From positions 62,001 to 126,000 of the forward strand of contig JAVBNH010000007.1 of assembly GCA_031551635.1 (NCBI GenBank): a DNA stretch of 64,000 nt, given 5' to 3'. This document shows positions 41,121 through 49,410 of this stretch, in pieces. The position numbers and the translations under genes are program-made. Position 1 is the first letter of the stretch. Each line of letters starts with the position of its first letter. This stretch comes from JAVBNH01 sp031551635. GTDB lineage: Bacteria; Bacillota; Clostridia; Oscillospirales; Acutalibacteraceae. The notes under the pieces were generated by a model, which saw nothing but the letters and a program-made list of their open reading frames with translations, did not search any database and had not been told where the DNA came from.

Positions 41121-41884
41121 GCTGATTGCTCCTCAAAAAAGATTTGATAATCAAAGGATAATGTTGAATCATAGTTTGAATTATAAAAAAGTCCATTTTT
41201 CTTATTGTTAATATTAAGTACAATTGTCTGATTATGCTCGCCGTAATTTTTTAACTTAAAACCAGTCCAAAACTGAACTATTTTATTTTTTCCCGCAGCT
41301 TCTTTATAATCAAAGGTGAAAACGGGGGCAATATTATTGTCAAAAGTTGATTGAAAATATGTATTATTCATGTTTTTTTCAAAGAGTCTGTTGTGAAAAA
41401 CAATCAAGTTGTAATACCCTTCTGCGGTATTTTTCCAATTTATTTCATCACTTTCAATGGAGATTGAAGCTTTTAATTTCGCGTATACAGCAAAAGAATC
41501 AATATATTCCGAAATAAGCTGGAAATCCCCTGCTACACGGTCATATATCAGGAGGGAGCGGAGCTTTGTGCTGTCAGAACAACGTTGAGTGAAACTTAAC
41601 GCTCTATATCGCGTGACTTTTACAAAACGCTCACCCTCGCCATTCCTGACAATCTCAATATCGTTTCCGATTTTGTCAAAATAAAACGAATGCACTTCAA
41701 TAGAATCATAAAAATGCATATCGCTTGCTTTTCCTATGTCATTTACAGAAGAGCTTTTTGCGGCTTCAGCGGTAATATCAATCAATTGCCCCTCTTCACG
41801 GAAAATACTTAAACCGTATAAAAACAGAGAAAAAGCAATAATTGAAACCAAAAAAATAATTATCATATTAATTCTTCTTTTCAA
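41117..41884 (-). CDS. Membrane-anchored hypothetical protein
   Basis: A protein of about 255 residues with one N-terminal transmembrane helix (MIIIFLVSIIAFSLFLYGL) and a 230-residue outer part. The best start is TTG at 41884, with AAGGTGA five bases upstream; the open frame continues back to 41938. The outer part contains a repeated strand-rich pattern (HSFYFDKIGNDIEIVRNGEG and VQFWTGFKLKNYGEHNQTI) and no recognised domain. It is AT-rich compared with the following oxidoreductase gene, with which it overlaps by 4 bases, so they are coexpressed. Confidence 0.6.
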   Translation of the reverse strand: MKRRINMIIIFLVSIIAFSLFLYGLSIFREEGQLIDITAEAAKSSSVNDIGKASDMHFYDSIEVHSFYFDKIGNDIEIVRNGEGERFVKVTRYRALSFTQRCSDSTKLRSLLIYDRVAGDFQLISEYIDSFAVYAKLKASISIESDEINWKNTAEGYYNLIVFHNRLFEKNMNNTYFQSTFDNNIAPVFTFDYKEAAGKNKIVQFWTGFKLKNYGEHNQTIVLNINNKKNGLFYNSNYDSTLSFDYQIFFEEQSA

Positions 41885-41925
41885 ACAAATCACCTTGAAA
41901 AATTTTAACAACAATTTTACTTGTA

Positions 41926-41950
41926 AAGTATCTAGCATCTAGAATCTACT
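41926..41950. repeat. Short heptameric array at the mnmE stop
   Basis: On the minus strand the units are AGTAGAT-TCTAGAT-GCTAGAT. The first one contains the mnmE stop codon TAG, so the array starts inside the gene end. Confidence 0.7.
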
Positions 41951-43310
41951 TTCCGACGCAAAAGTTTTTGAAAACCTCGTCAATCACCGCGTCTGTAGCC
42001 TTTTCGCCGGTCAGCTCAAGCAGAGAGGAGACGGCGAAATCTATGCTGACATTAACAGCGTCAGCCGTCAGACCGCTTTCAATCGCGAGGATAGCTTCAT
42101 TAATCCCCGACAGGGCACTGGTGCAGCAGCGCAGCTGGCGTTCGGTTGCGAGCATTGCCGCCGAGGTGTCAAGCTCATTTGTGCCCAGAATTTCTTCAAT
42201 GGCCTGCTCGAGGTTTTCAAGCCCTGAGCCGGTTTTTGCGGAAATTTCGACGACATTCGGAATATATTTCTTAATGTGATTAATATCAATTTTAGTCTCA
42301 AGGTCAGCCTTGTTGACGAGAGCGACAGTCCGCCTGTTTCCGGCGAACTCTAGAAGGCGTAAATCCTCGCCGCTCAGTGCGTTCGAGCTGTCAAAAACCG
42401 CCAGCAGCAGACCGGCATGTTCCATTCGCTGCCTTGCGCGCTCCACGCCTATATTTTCAACCGGGTCGCCGCTTTCGCGCAGTCCGGCGGTGTCTGCAAG
42501 GCGCAGCAGAACGTTCCCGAGCCTTACAGTATCTTCGACAATATCCCTTGTTGTGCCCGCGATTTCGGTGACTATCGAGCGTTCCGCGCGGGCGAGAAGG
42601 TTCATGACAGTGGATTTTCCGACATTCGGCTGACCGCAGATAACAGTGTCTACCCCGGCGGTAATCGCCTGACCCGCGTCGTATTTGTCAATAAGCCTTG
42701 AAAGCTGTTCGCGTGCTGTTTCCAGCGACTGCTTCAGGCTGTTATTTTCTATTTCGGGAATATCCTCATCCGGGTAGTCCGCCCAGACCGCGAGGGAGGC
42801 GGCAAGAGAGAGCAAAACGGAGGTGACGGCGGATATTTCGCGGCTCAGTGTGCCTTCAAGGGCGTTTTGCGAAGCAGCTAGAGCCTGCTCACCCTGAGCC
42901 GAAATAATCCCCATGACCGCCTCGGCTTCAGTTAAATCTATTTTTCCGCCCAGGAAGGCTCTTTTTGTGAACTCACCCGGCTCGGCGGGAGCGGCACCGG
43001 CGGCGAGAACCAATCGCAGCACCTTCTGAACGACATAAATTCCACCGTGGCAGGAAAGCTCGACAGTGTCCTCGCCCGTATAGCTTTTGGGCGCGCGGAA
43101 AACCAGAGCCACACACTCGTCAACCACAGCGCCGCCGTCCCCGACAACCCTGCCGAACGCCGCGCGGTAGCCGGGCAATGCGGATAAAGTCTTCCCGCCT
43201 GCGGCGCGGAAAACCCTGTCGGCGATATTTATAGCCTCCTCGCCAGAAATCCTTATGATACCGATTCCCCCCGGCGCGAGCGGTGTTGAAATTGCGGCGA
43301 TAGTTGACAT
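41946..43310 (-). CDS. mnmE: tRNA uridine-5-carboxymethylaminomethyl(34) synthesis GTPase MnmE
   Basis: A 454-residue MnmE/TrmE. The N-terminal tetrahydrofolate-binding domain begins TIAAISTPLAPGGIGIIRIS, with SYTGEDTVELSCHGG (about 76-90). The G domain (about 215-375) has GQPNVGKSTVMN, EIAGTTRDIVEDTV, DTAGLRES and NKAD. The essential C-terminal FCVGK closes the protein. Together with MnmG it modifies wobble uridines of tRNA. AAGAGG precedes the ATG. The other wobble-uridine enzyme, MnmA, is at 51157. Confidence 0.97.
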   Translation of the reverse strand: MSTIAAISTPLAPGGIGIIRISGEEAINIADRVFRAAGGKTLSALPGYRAAFGRVVGDGGAVVDECVALVFRAPKSYTGEDTVELSCHGGIYVVQKVLRLVLAAGAAPAEPGEFTKRAFLGGKIDLTEAEAVMGIISAQGEQALAASQNALEGTLSREISAVTSVLLSLAASLAVWADYPDEDIPEIENNSLKQSLETAREQLSRLIDKYDAGQAITAGVDTVICGQPNVGKSTVMNLLARAERSIVTEIAGTTRDIVEDTVRLGNVLLRLADTAGLRESGDPVENIGVERARQRMEHAGLLLAVFDSSNALSGEDLRLLEFAGNRRTVALVNKADLETKIDINHIKKYIPNVVEISAKTGSGLENLEQAIEEILGTNELDTSAAMLATERQLRCCTSALSGINEAILAIESGLTADAVNVSIDFAVSSLLELTGEKATDAVIDEVFKNFCVGK

Positions 43311-43319
43311 GATAACCTC

Positions 43320-43351
43320 TTTAATAAGATATAACTTTAATAAGATATAAT
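43320..43351. repeat. 16-bp tandem duplication upstream of mnmE
   Basis: TTTAATAAGATATAA occurs twice in direct succession before the mnmE ribosome binding site. It may duplicate promoter or leader sequence. Confidence 0.7.
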
Positions 43352-43450
43352 CTCTTTACTCGAATATAATAGTGTATATATAATAGTATAGGATTATTTT
43401 ATCTCATGCGCCGAAGTTTGTCAAGGAGGGGAAATTGATTAACATTTTAG

Positions 43451-43478
43451 TTGACAAAATAAATAATTCTGATATAAT
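43451..43478 (+). promoter_or_regulatory. Promoter of the vWA/dockerin gene
   Basis: TTGACA (43451-43456), 16-base spacer and TATAAT (43473-43478), about 57 bases before the ATG. Confidence 0.75.
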
Positions 43479-43534
43479 AAACAGAGAGAGAATGTCATGA
43501 AGATATATAGCAATATGAAAGGTATGAAACTAAT

Positions 43535-46423
43535 ATGAAAAAACGATTGTTTTCAATCTTCCTAGCGTTTGTTTTGCTAATGACTAGCGCAAATGTTTTA
43601 TCAGCAGATGCTTCTACAAATGAAGGTATAACAAGAGATACCGTACTCGTCCTAGACGTGTCAGGCAGTATGTTGGGTATACCGATAACTAAACTTAAAG
43701 AAGCTGCTAAATTATTTTGTGATAGTATTTTAAAAGAGTCAGGAACTAATCGGGTAGCTATTGTCAAATTTTCTAATTCAACTTCCACATTGAATTTTAC
43801 TTCTGAAAAGGATAATTTGATAAGTTTCATTGATTCAATAAATGCTGAAGGTGGGACTAATATGGCTTCAGCGATTAATGCCGCTGAATCTTTATTAAAA
43901 AAATCTACAGCAACAATAAAGAATATTGTTATTATGGCTGACGGACTTCCTAATAGTGGTACCACATTGTATAACGGACGTTATTCATTATCAGATGGAG
44001 TAGAATTTGCATATGCAAATGCTGTATATTCCATTTGTGAAACTCTCCATTTGAATTATAACATATATTCACTTGGTTTTTTTCACAATATTAACGGAAA
44101 CAATCTAAATTTTCCCCGAAAATTTATGAAAGATATTCAAAATGCAGGATTTTGGGAAGTAAATAACGTAGAAGACTTGGAATTTGCATTTGGAAATATT
44201 GCTGAAGAAGCGAAATACGATTTTGATTATATTGCAGAGCATATAATTTTCTTTGATTATGATCTTTATAAAGCCATTAAAGAGAATAACGGTTTTGCTG
44301 GTTTGGCAAGAGATTATATTAAAAAATCACTTGTTGATGAAGCAAATACTGTTTGGGAAGTTATTACTAATGTAGGCAAGTGGATTAATTTTGATTTTAG
44401 CAATGCAAACGATTATGACTTCATTTTGGCACAGCTTTTGTCGAATAATGATACTTATACTATGCTAGCAGATAATTTTAATGATAAGCTTTTAAATGAA
44501 ATTAATGAAAATCTTCTAATGATTGCAGATACCATGAAACTGCCAAATGAATACATTAAAGCATTAAGAGAAGTAAGTAAAAACGCTAAACATTTTTCTG
44601 ATTTGACGAAAAATGAAATAATTGAAGAGTTGAATACGCATCTTAATGTCTCAGAAGTTCTTTCAGCTTATGCGGATTTATATGATTTTGGCAATAAAAC
44701 TTATAATAATATATATGATATAATAAAATATGTATCTGCTTGCAAGGCATATGAAAAAACATCTGATGAATTCAGAGCAGTGCTTAACAAAGCTTGTATT
44801 GTAAACCTAGCGTATGAAAACAATTATTACATTGATGGAAATGATAAGGAAGGAAAAGCCTTATTTAAAGCCATTAATGACTTTATACTAGAATTAGATA
44901 GCTATAAGAAAAATTCAGCACAAGCGATAGGTGAAAAATTTATTGAGTCCGGAACGGATACCTTACTTGATTTGGGAACATTTGTTGCAAATGAAATAGC
45001 AGATAAAAACATATATGTAAAAGCTATCAGTGAGGCATGGAATCTAGGTGTTGATTTGGCAAATCAGTTAACAGATAATGATAAGCTTACATACAGCACC
45101 AGAATGACTATTAAGCTTGGATATTTTGCTTCATTAATGAACGATGTGCTTACTGATTATGAAAATCAATTAAAAAATGATCCTATAATGGAAAATGCTA
45201 AATTATTTGATCAAGCATATAGAATTTATAAAAACATACAGCTTTTTTCATATGATGTTAATATTGAATACGAAACGATCCTGTCAAACAAATGGATAAA
45301 TGGTAAAGAACACTTAAAAACTTCGTTCGAACTCATGACCAGTCGTAATAATTTACGTGCATGTTATTGTCATGTTGAGCAAGGAAATATTAACGGTGCT
45401 ACACAGATAATAAAAATTAATTGCCCTGTAGACGTTTATATTTATGACATGAATGGTAATGAACAAGGAAAAATTGTTAAAAATGTTGTAACTCAATTGA
45501 ATAAAAATGTAAGATTAACTTTAAATAATGATATTAAGGAAATACATATTCTTGGTAAGGATGATTATGATGTTAAACTTATCGGAAATGATAATGGTTT
45601 ATTTTCTTATACATCAATATTTTATGATGGGGCTAACGAAACAAAACGTATAGTTTTTTATGATATTCCGATACAATTAGGGCAGGAGTATAAAAGTAAT
45701 ATAACTCATGATGGTAATCAAGAAGACTATTTCCTAAACTCCGAAGGTGCTAAATACTTACCGGGTGTATTTTTAAATAAGTCTTCTGCCCCAATTGTAA
45801 ATATAACTGCAATACCGTCAAGGGGCGGCTATGTTCGCGGAAGCGGATCTTATTTGCAAGGTGATTCAGTCTTACTTAATGCAAATCCAATAGAAGGGTA
45901 TTTCTTTGATGGCTGGTATGAAAATGGGAGGAAGATTGGTGGAAATAGTCAATCTTACAATTTTGTTGCAAATAAAGATCGTAATATTTCAGCAAGTTTT
46001 AAAAAAACAAGTGATGAGTTTAGTTTCTTAGGAGATATAATTTTTATAGCAGAAGAAACAACAGTTTCAAACTTTATAAATCAATATCCCGATCAACATA
46101 TTTTTGTTTTTGGAAACAACAATGAAGAGTTATCTGTTGATACTTTAATCGGAACAGGCGCAATTGCATATATAAAAAATGCTGATGGTGGCTATTTTAA
46201 TTATCTCATTATTTATATTGGAGATATTGACAGCGATGGGCAGATAACGGCTGCTGATGCAAGGCATACTCTCCGAAATTCGGCAAGTCTTGAAGAATTT
46301 AGCGAAATACAAAAACATGCTGCAAATGTTGATTTTGATGAGTTAATAATTGCGAGAAATGCTAGAAGAATTTTACGCGCTTCTGCAAACTTGGAAAATC
46401 CGAAAGACTGGTTAAAAAGATAA
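43535..46423 (+). CDS. Secreted von Willebrand factor A protein with InlB-type repeat and dockerin
   Basis: A 962-residue exported protein. Signal peptide about 1-25; vWA domain about 32-225 with MIDAS motif DVSGSMLGIPITKLKE and Thr/Asp residues in EGGTNMASAINAAE and IMADGLPNSGT. A long helical region spans about 230-600. A bacterial InlB B-type repeat lies near 757-828 (GGYVRGSGSYLQGDSV, FDGWYENG), and a dockerin closes the protein (GDIDSDGQITAADARHTLRN; second half NARRILRASANLE). It is much more AT-rich than its surroundings except near the repeat and dockerin. The MIDAS suggests metal-dependent adhesion. It has its own promoter; a relic of another dockerin end follows its stop. Confidence 0.82.
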   Translation: MKKRLFSIFLAFVLLMTSANVLSADASTNEGITRDTVLVLDVSGSMLGIPITKLKEAAKLFCDSILKESGTNRVAIVKFSNSTSTLNFTSEKDNLISFIDSINAEGGTNMASAINAAESLLKKSTATIKNIVIMADGLPNSGTTLYNGRYSLSDGVEFAYANAVYSICETLHLNYNIYSLGFFHNINGNNLNFPRKFMKDIQNAGFWEVNNVEDLEFAFGNIAEEAKYDFDYIAEHIIFFDYDLYKAIKENNGFAGLARDYIKKSLVDEANTVWEVITNVGKWINFDFSNANDYDFILAQLLSNNDTYTMLADNFNDKLLNEINENLLMIADTMKLPNEYIKALREVSKNAKHFSDLTKNEIIEELNTHLNVSEVLSAYADLYDFGNKTYNNIYDIIKYVSACKAYEKTSDEFRAVLNKACIVNLAYENNYYIDGNDKEGKALFKAINDFILELDSYKKNSAQAIGEKFIESGTDTLLDLGTFVANEIADKNIYVKAISEAWNLGVDLANQLTDNDKLTYSTRMTIKLGYFASLMNDVLTDYENQLKNDPIMENAKLFDQAYRIYKNIQLFSYDVNIEYETILSNKWINGKEHLKTSFELMTSRNNLRACYCHVEQGNINGATQIIKINCPVDVYIYDMNGNEQGKIVKNVVTQLNKNVRLTLNNDIKEIHILGKDDYDVKLIGNDNGLFSYTSIFYDGANETKRIVFYDIPIQLGQEYKSNITHDGNQEDYFLNSEGAKYLPGVFLNKSSAPIVNITAIPSRGGYVRGSGSYLQGDSVLLNANPIEGYFFDGWYENGRKIGGNSQSYNFVANKDRNISASFKKTSDEFSFLGDIIFIAEETTVSNFINQYPDQHIFVFGNNNEELSVDTLIGTGAIAYIKNADGGYFNYLIIYIGDIDSDGQITAADARHTLRNSASLEEFSEIQKHAANVDFDELIIARNARRILRASANLENPKDWLKR

Positions 46424-46433
46424 AGTTTTATAA

Positions 46434-46505
46434 GAAACGAGCCTGACCGCTGCCGCGGCGCGTAAAATACTGCGGGTTTCAGCCCAGCTTGAAGATTTTT
46501 CCTGA
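46434..46505 (+). pseudogene. Remnant of a dockerin C-terminus
   Basis: In frame from 46434 to the TGA at 46503-46505 the sequence reads ETSLTAAAARKILRVSAQLE plus DFS. TAAAARKILRVSA matches the second dockerin half of the RCC1 protein (TAVAARKILRMSA). There is no start codon, ribosome binding site or first half. Its GC-rich codons contrast with the AT-rich gene ending 10 bases before. It looks like the tail of an older dockerin gene. Confidence 0.75.
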
Positions 46506-46522
46506 TTAAGTGTAATAATGAT

Positions 46523-46562
46523 AAGACAACCTCAGAATTCGGATTTTGAGGTTGTCTTTTTC
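46523..46562 (+). terminator. Terminator after the dockerin remnant
   Basis: AAGACAACCTCA (46523-46534) pairs with TGAGGTTGTCTT and runs into TTTT. It would end the vWA/dockerin transcript and may be that of the original dockerin gene. Confidence 0.85.
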
Positions 46563-46577
46563 AAGGCTGTATTTTTT

Positions 46578-47834
46578 TTACTCTTCTTTAATCCACTCGC
46601 AAAATTCGAGGACATAGCCGTTCAAATCCGTGCAACTGAAACCTTTTGTGCCCCAACCTCTGTCGTGAATTTCGTCAAGCTTTCTCCAGCCGTTTTCTAT
46701 AAGTCGTTTACGGACTGCTTCAACATCGATGGTAAAGCAAAAGAATTCTGCGCCGTTAGGCTCGCCCTTGTGCAGGTGGAAGCCCTTGAAGCTCTTTCTG
46801 TGCGCGTAACCCTCTGCGGAGAAAGCCTGTATCTGACCGTAGCCGTAGTCGTCATCCTCCTGTGAACAGCAGCCACCCCAATTTAAATACTTCGCGTACC
46901 ATTTGCCTGTCTCAATTATTGACGGCACAAGCATAATCGGCTCAATACTCTCTATATACCCGCCGGTACCCGAAATTGCCGCGAGATCCCGGATGATTTT
47001 GTTTTGCTCTCGGAAATGCCACGCGGTTTGATTGCCACTGTTTTCAGAGATGCGGCAAAGCAGATGCTCGTCACAGCAAACGAGAATTTCCAGCAGCTCC
47101 TCATAGTCAAGCTTACCGTCACATTCGGCGACGAATTCTTTGCCTTCCTTAATATGCGCAAGCTCACAAAGTACACTCTGCGAGAATTTGCGGTTTTCAA
47201 TCGCATCCTTCAGCAGCTCCTGCTGCGCGAAAAGGGACATGCAGGGTATAATTTTTGTTCCAAGCTCAATTCTTTCCAGTTTTTCCATTAAAATCGTTCT
47301 CCTTTCCGGGAGATTCCATGCTTCATCATTCAGCAGCAGACGTAATTTCTTTCGCGCTTCATAGAGGCGGCTCTTTACCCTTTTTTCGCTGACACCTGTA
47401 AGTAGCGCTATTTCTTGCAGTGTAAAGCCTGCGTAATATTTCAGCTCCACAGCGAAACGTTGCGCATCGTTCAAGCTCCCAACAACTGTACGCAGACTCC
47501 GGAAGCAATCCGGATTTTCTGCTTCATCGTCCTCAGGCGCGGGCAGCGCGGCAAGCTGTTCGTCCGTGAAGTCAGCGAAACGGCTGCTTTTTCTGAAAAG
47601 CTGATTCGCTTCGTTATTGCAAATACGAAATAGCCACGGACCAAAAGCACTCTTGTCGCGTAAACTGTCTTTGTTGATAAATGCTTTGACAAAGGTGTTT
47701 TGTGTAATATCACCGGCGTCCCAGACATTTCCGCAAAGCTTCAGCGCGTGCGCATAGATTTTTGCGTAATAGTCGTTTACCAAAGCGTTAAAGACGGTTT
47801 TATTGCTTTTTTTCTGCATCTGTTCTTTATTCAT
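46578..47834 (-). CDS. ECF sigma factor fused to a C-terminal VOC (glyoxalase-like) domain
   Basis: A protein of 418 residues. Residues about 15-170 form an ECF sigma factor: region 2 with DAGDITQNTFVKAFI and FGPWLFRICNNEANQLFRK, region 4 with LNDAQRFAVELKYYAGFTLQ and GVSEKRVKSRLYEARKKL. A linker (about 180-290) follows. Then comes a domain with IETGKWYAKYLNWGGCC, AEFFCFTIDVEAVRKRL and WGTKGFSCTDLNGYVLEFCE, typical of vicinal-oxygen-chelate proteins. The frame is continuous. AAGGGTGA sets the ATG at 47834. The VOC part might sense a small ligand or metal and control the sigma; no separate anti-sigma gene is adjacent. Confidence 0.8.
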   Translation of the reverse strand: MNKEQMQKKSNKTVFNALVNDYYAKIYAHALKLCGNVWDAGDITQNTFVKAFINKDSLRDKSAFGPWLFRICNNEANQLFRKSSRFADFTDEQLAALPAPEDDEAENPDCFRSLRTVVGSLNDAQRFAVELKYYAGFTLQEIALLTGVSEKRVKSRLYEARKKLRLLLNDEAWNLPERRTILMEKLERIELGTKIIPCMSLFAQQELLKDAIENRKFSQSVLCELAHIKEGKEFVAECDGKLDYEELLEILVCCDEHLLCRISENSGNQTAWHFREQNKIIRDLAAISGTGGYIESIEPIMLVPSIIETGKWYAKYLNWGGCCSQEDDDYGYGQIQAFSAEGYAHRKSFKGFHLHKGEPNGAEFFCFTIDVEAVRKRLIENGWRKLDEIHDRGWGTKGFSCTDLNGYVLEFCEWIKEE

Positions 47835-47897
47835 GGAAATCACCCTTGTAAGATAGATACATCAGGATAAAAAAGGTTGGATGATATAATAATAAAA

Positions 47898-47928
47898 TTT
47901 TAGCGGGAGCAATGTAAGCTCCCGCCTT
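47898..47928 (-). terminator. Terminator of the GH4 gene
   Basis: GCGGGAGC (47903-47910) and GCTCCCGC (47918-47925) with a 7-base loop. On the minus strand T-rich sequence follows. It lies between the GH4 stop and the sigma-VOC start. Confidence 0.75.
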
Positions 47929-47989
47929 TAGTGTGTTTTGTTTATAGCATATTTATCGGAATATAACCATTATTTAATATCACAGACAG

Positions 47990-48024
47990 CCTGAATACTG
48001 TCTCCTGAAACCTGTCTCCTGTTC
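47990..48024. repeat. Heptameric array downstream of the GH4 gene
   Basis: On the minus strand the units are AACAGGA-GACAGGT-TTCAGGA-GACAGTA-TTCAGGC. They have the same NNCAGKN consensus as the array at 39438, and they also begin directly after an inverted gene-end duplication. Confidence 0.75.
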
Positions 48025-48057
48025 AAATAAACGATGAGTAATCATCGCTTATTTGAA
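48022..48057. repeat. Inverted duplication of the GH4 gene end
   Basis: TTCAAATAAACGATGA (48022-48037) is the inverse of TCATCGCTTATTTGAA (48042-48057) with one mismatch. The right arm holds the last codons and stop of the GH4 gene on the minus strand, followed by CGATGA as at 39403-39440. Confidence 0.85.
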
Positions 48058-49374
48058 ATTCGGTAGCCAATTGCCGTGAGCCTCGATAAGCTCATCGCAC
48101 ATCTTTATTATGTCGTCGATTGACAGCTCGCTGGAGGTGTGCGGCTCAAGCATCGCGGCGTGATAGATATGCTCCTTTTTAAGAGTGACAGCAGCCTCGA
48201 TTGTCAGAAGATGGACGTTTATCATCGTCATGTTCATCGCGGCGAGCTGCACTGGCAGCGGCCCCTGAATGCAGGGCTGCACGCCGTATTTATTGACAAG
48301 GCAGGCTACCTCAACGCAGGCTTCCCTCGGGAGATTGTCAATAAGTCCGTTGTTTATCACATTACCGCCTATTTTATACGGCACGTCAGTCACCATCGCT
48401 TCCATTATATATGAAGCGTATTCGCCTGTTCTCGAGTGCTTGACGTCATTTGTTATGTATTTTTCCTTGTCGCTGTTCCAGCGTGCTATCTGATTGACGC
48501 AGCGGCGCGGATATTCGTCAAGGGGGATATTATAACGCTCGATAAGCTCGGGGTATTTTGACTTTATGAACATATTATTATACTCGGCGTTATGCTCGCT
48601 CGATTCTGTGCAATAATGCCCGAGGCGGCGGATATATTCGTACCTGACAAGGTCATGGTGGTCGGTTATACCGCTTTCAAGCATCTCTGTGGCGCGTTTT
48701 CTGATTTCGGGATAGAGGTCGTTGCCGTCCTTGTCGTAAATCTCAAGCAGCCAGCCCATATGATTAATACCGGCGATTTTTTCTTTTATCGGCTCAATGT
48801 CGTCAAGCTCGAAATCAAGGGCGTTTAGAAGCCCCCTTGAGCAGCCTTGAACACTGTGGCAAAGCCCCACGGTTTTGATGGGGGTGTATCTCTGCATAAA
48901 GCCCGCGAGCATTGACATCGGGTTTGTGTAGTTGAGGAACCAAGCATTCGGGCAAACCTCAGCCATATCTTCGGCAAAGTCACGCAGAACCGGTATTGTT
49001 CTCAGCGCCCTGAAAATGCCGCCGATGCCGCAGGTGTCGCCGATTGTCTGGCGCAGACCGTACTTTTTCGGCACCTCGAAGTCGATTATTGTGCAGGGGT
49101 CATAAAGTCCGACCTGAATGGCATTTACAACAAAAATCGCACCGCGCAAAGCGTCCTTGCGGTTCTCAACGCCGAGGAATTTCGTGACCTTCGCCCTGTT
49201 TTCATTTGTGTTTCTGTTGAGCGAGCTAATCATTATGTATGACTCCTCAAGTCTTTGAGGGTCAATGTCGTAGAGGGCGATTTCGCTCTCCCGCAGCGCC
49301 GGGGTGAGCATGACGTCCCCCAGAACATTTTTCGCGAAAACAGAGCTTCCCGCGCCCATAAAAGTAATTTTCAT
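48049..49374 (-). CDS. Glycoside hydrolase family 4 (alpha-galactosidase/alpha-glucosidase-like)
   Basis: A 441-residue cytoplasmic enzyme with the NAD-binding start MKITFMGAGSSVFAKNVLGD. FLNYTNPMSMLAGFMQR (about 146-162) and the metal-binding Cys of VGLCHSVQG (about 169-177) follow, then INHMGWLLEIYDKDG. GH4 enzymes use NAD and Mn2+ and cleave by an oxidation-elimination route. The CHS motif and NHMGW segment resemble MelA-type alpha-galactosidases. GAAAGG precedes the ATG. It is downstream of the cohesin gene on the same strand by 36 bases, so they may be cotranscribed. Confidence 0.88.
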   Translation of the reverse strand: MKITFMGAGSSVFAKNVLGDVMLTPALRESEIALYDIDPQRLEESYIMISSLNRNTNENRAKVTKFLGVENRKDALRGAIFVVNAIQVGLYDPCTIIDFEVPKKYGLRQTIGDTCGIGGIFRALRTIPVLRDFAEDMAEVCPNAWFLNYTNPMSMLAGFMQRYTPIKTVGLCHSVQGCSRGLLNALDFELDDIEPIKEKIAGINHMGWLLEIYDKDGNDLYPEIRKRATEMLESGITDHHDLVRYEYIRRLGHYCTESSEHNAEYNNMFIKSKYPELIERYNIPLDEYPRRCVNQIARWNSDKEKYITNDVKHSRTGEYASYIMEAMVTDVPYKIGGNVINNGLIDNLPREACVEVACLVNKYGVQPCIQGPLPVQLAAMNMTMINVHLLTIEAAVTLKKEHIYHAAMLEPHTSSELSIDDIIKMCDELIEAHGNWLPNFK

Positions 49375-49410
49375 AGTAAAATCGAAACCTTTCTCTATAG
49401 TATTATCGTG

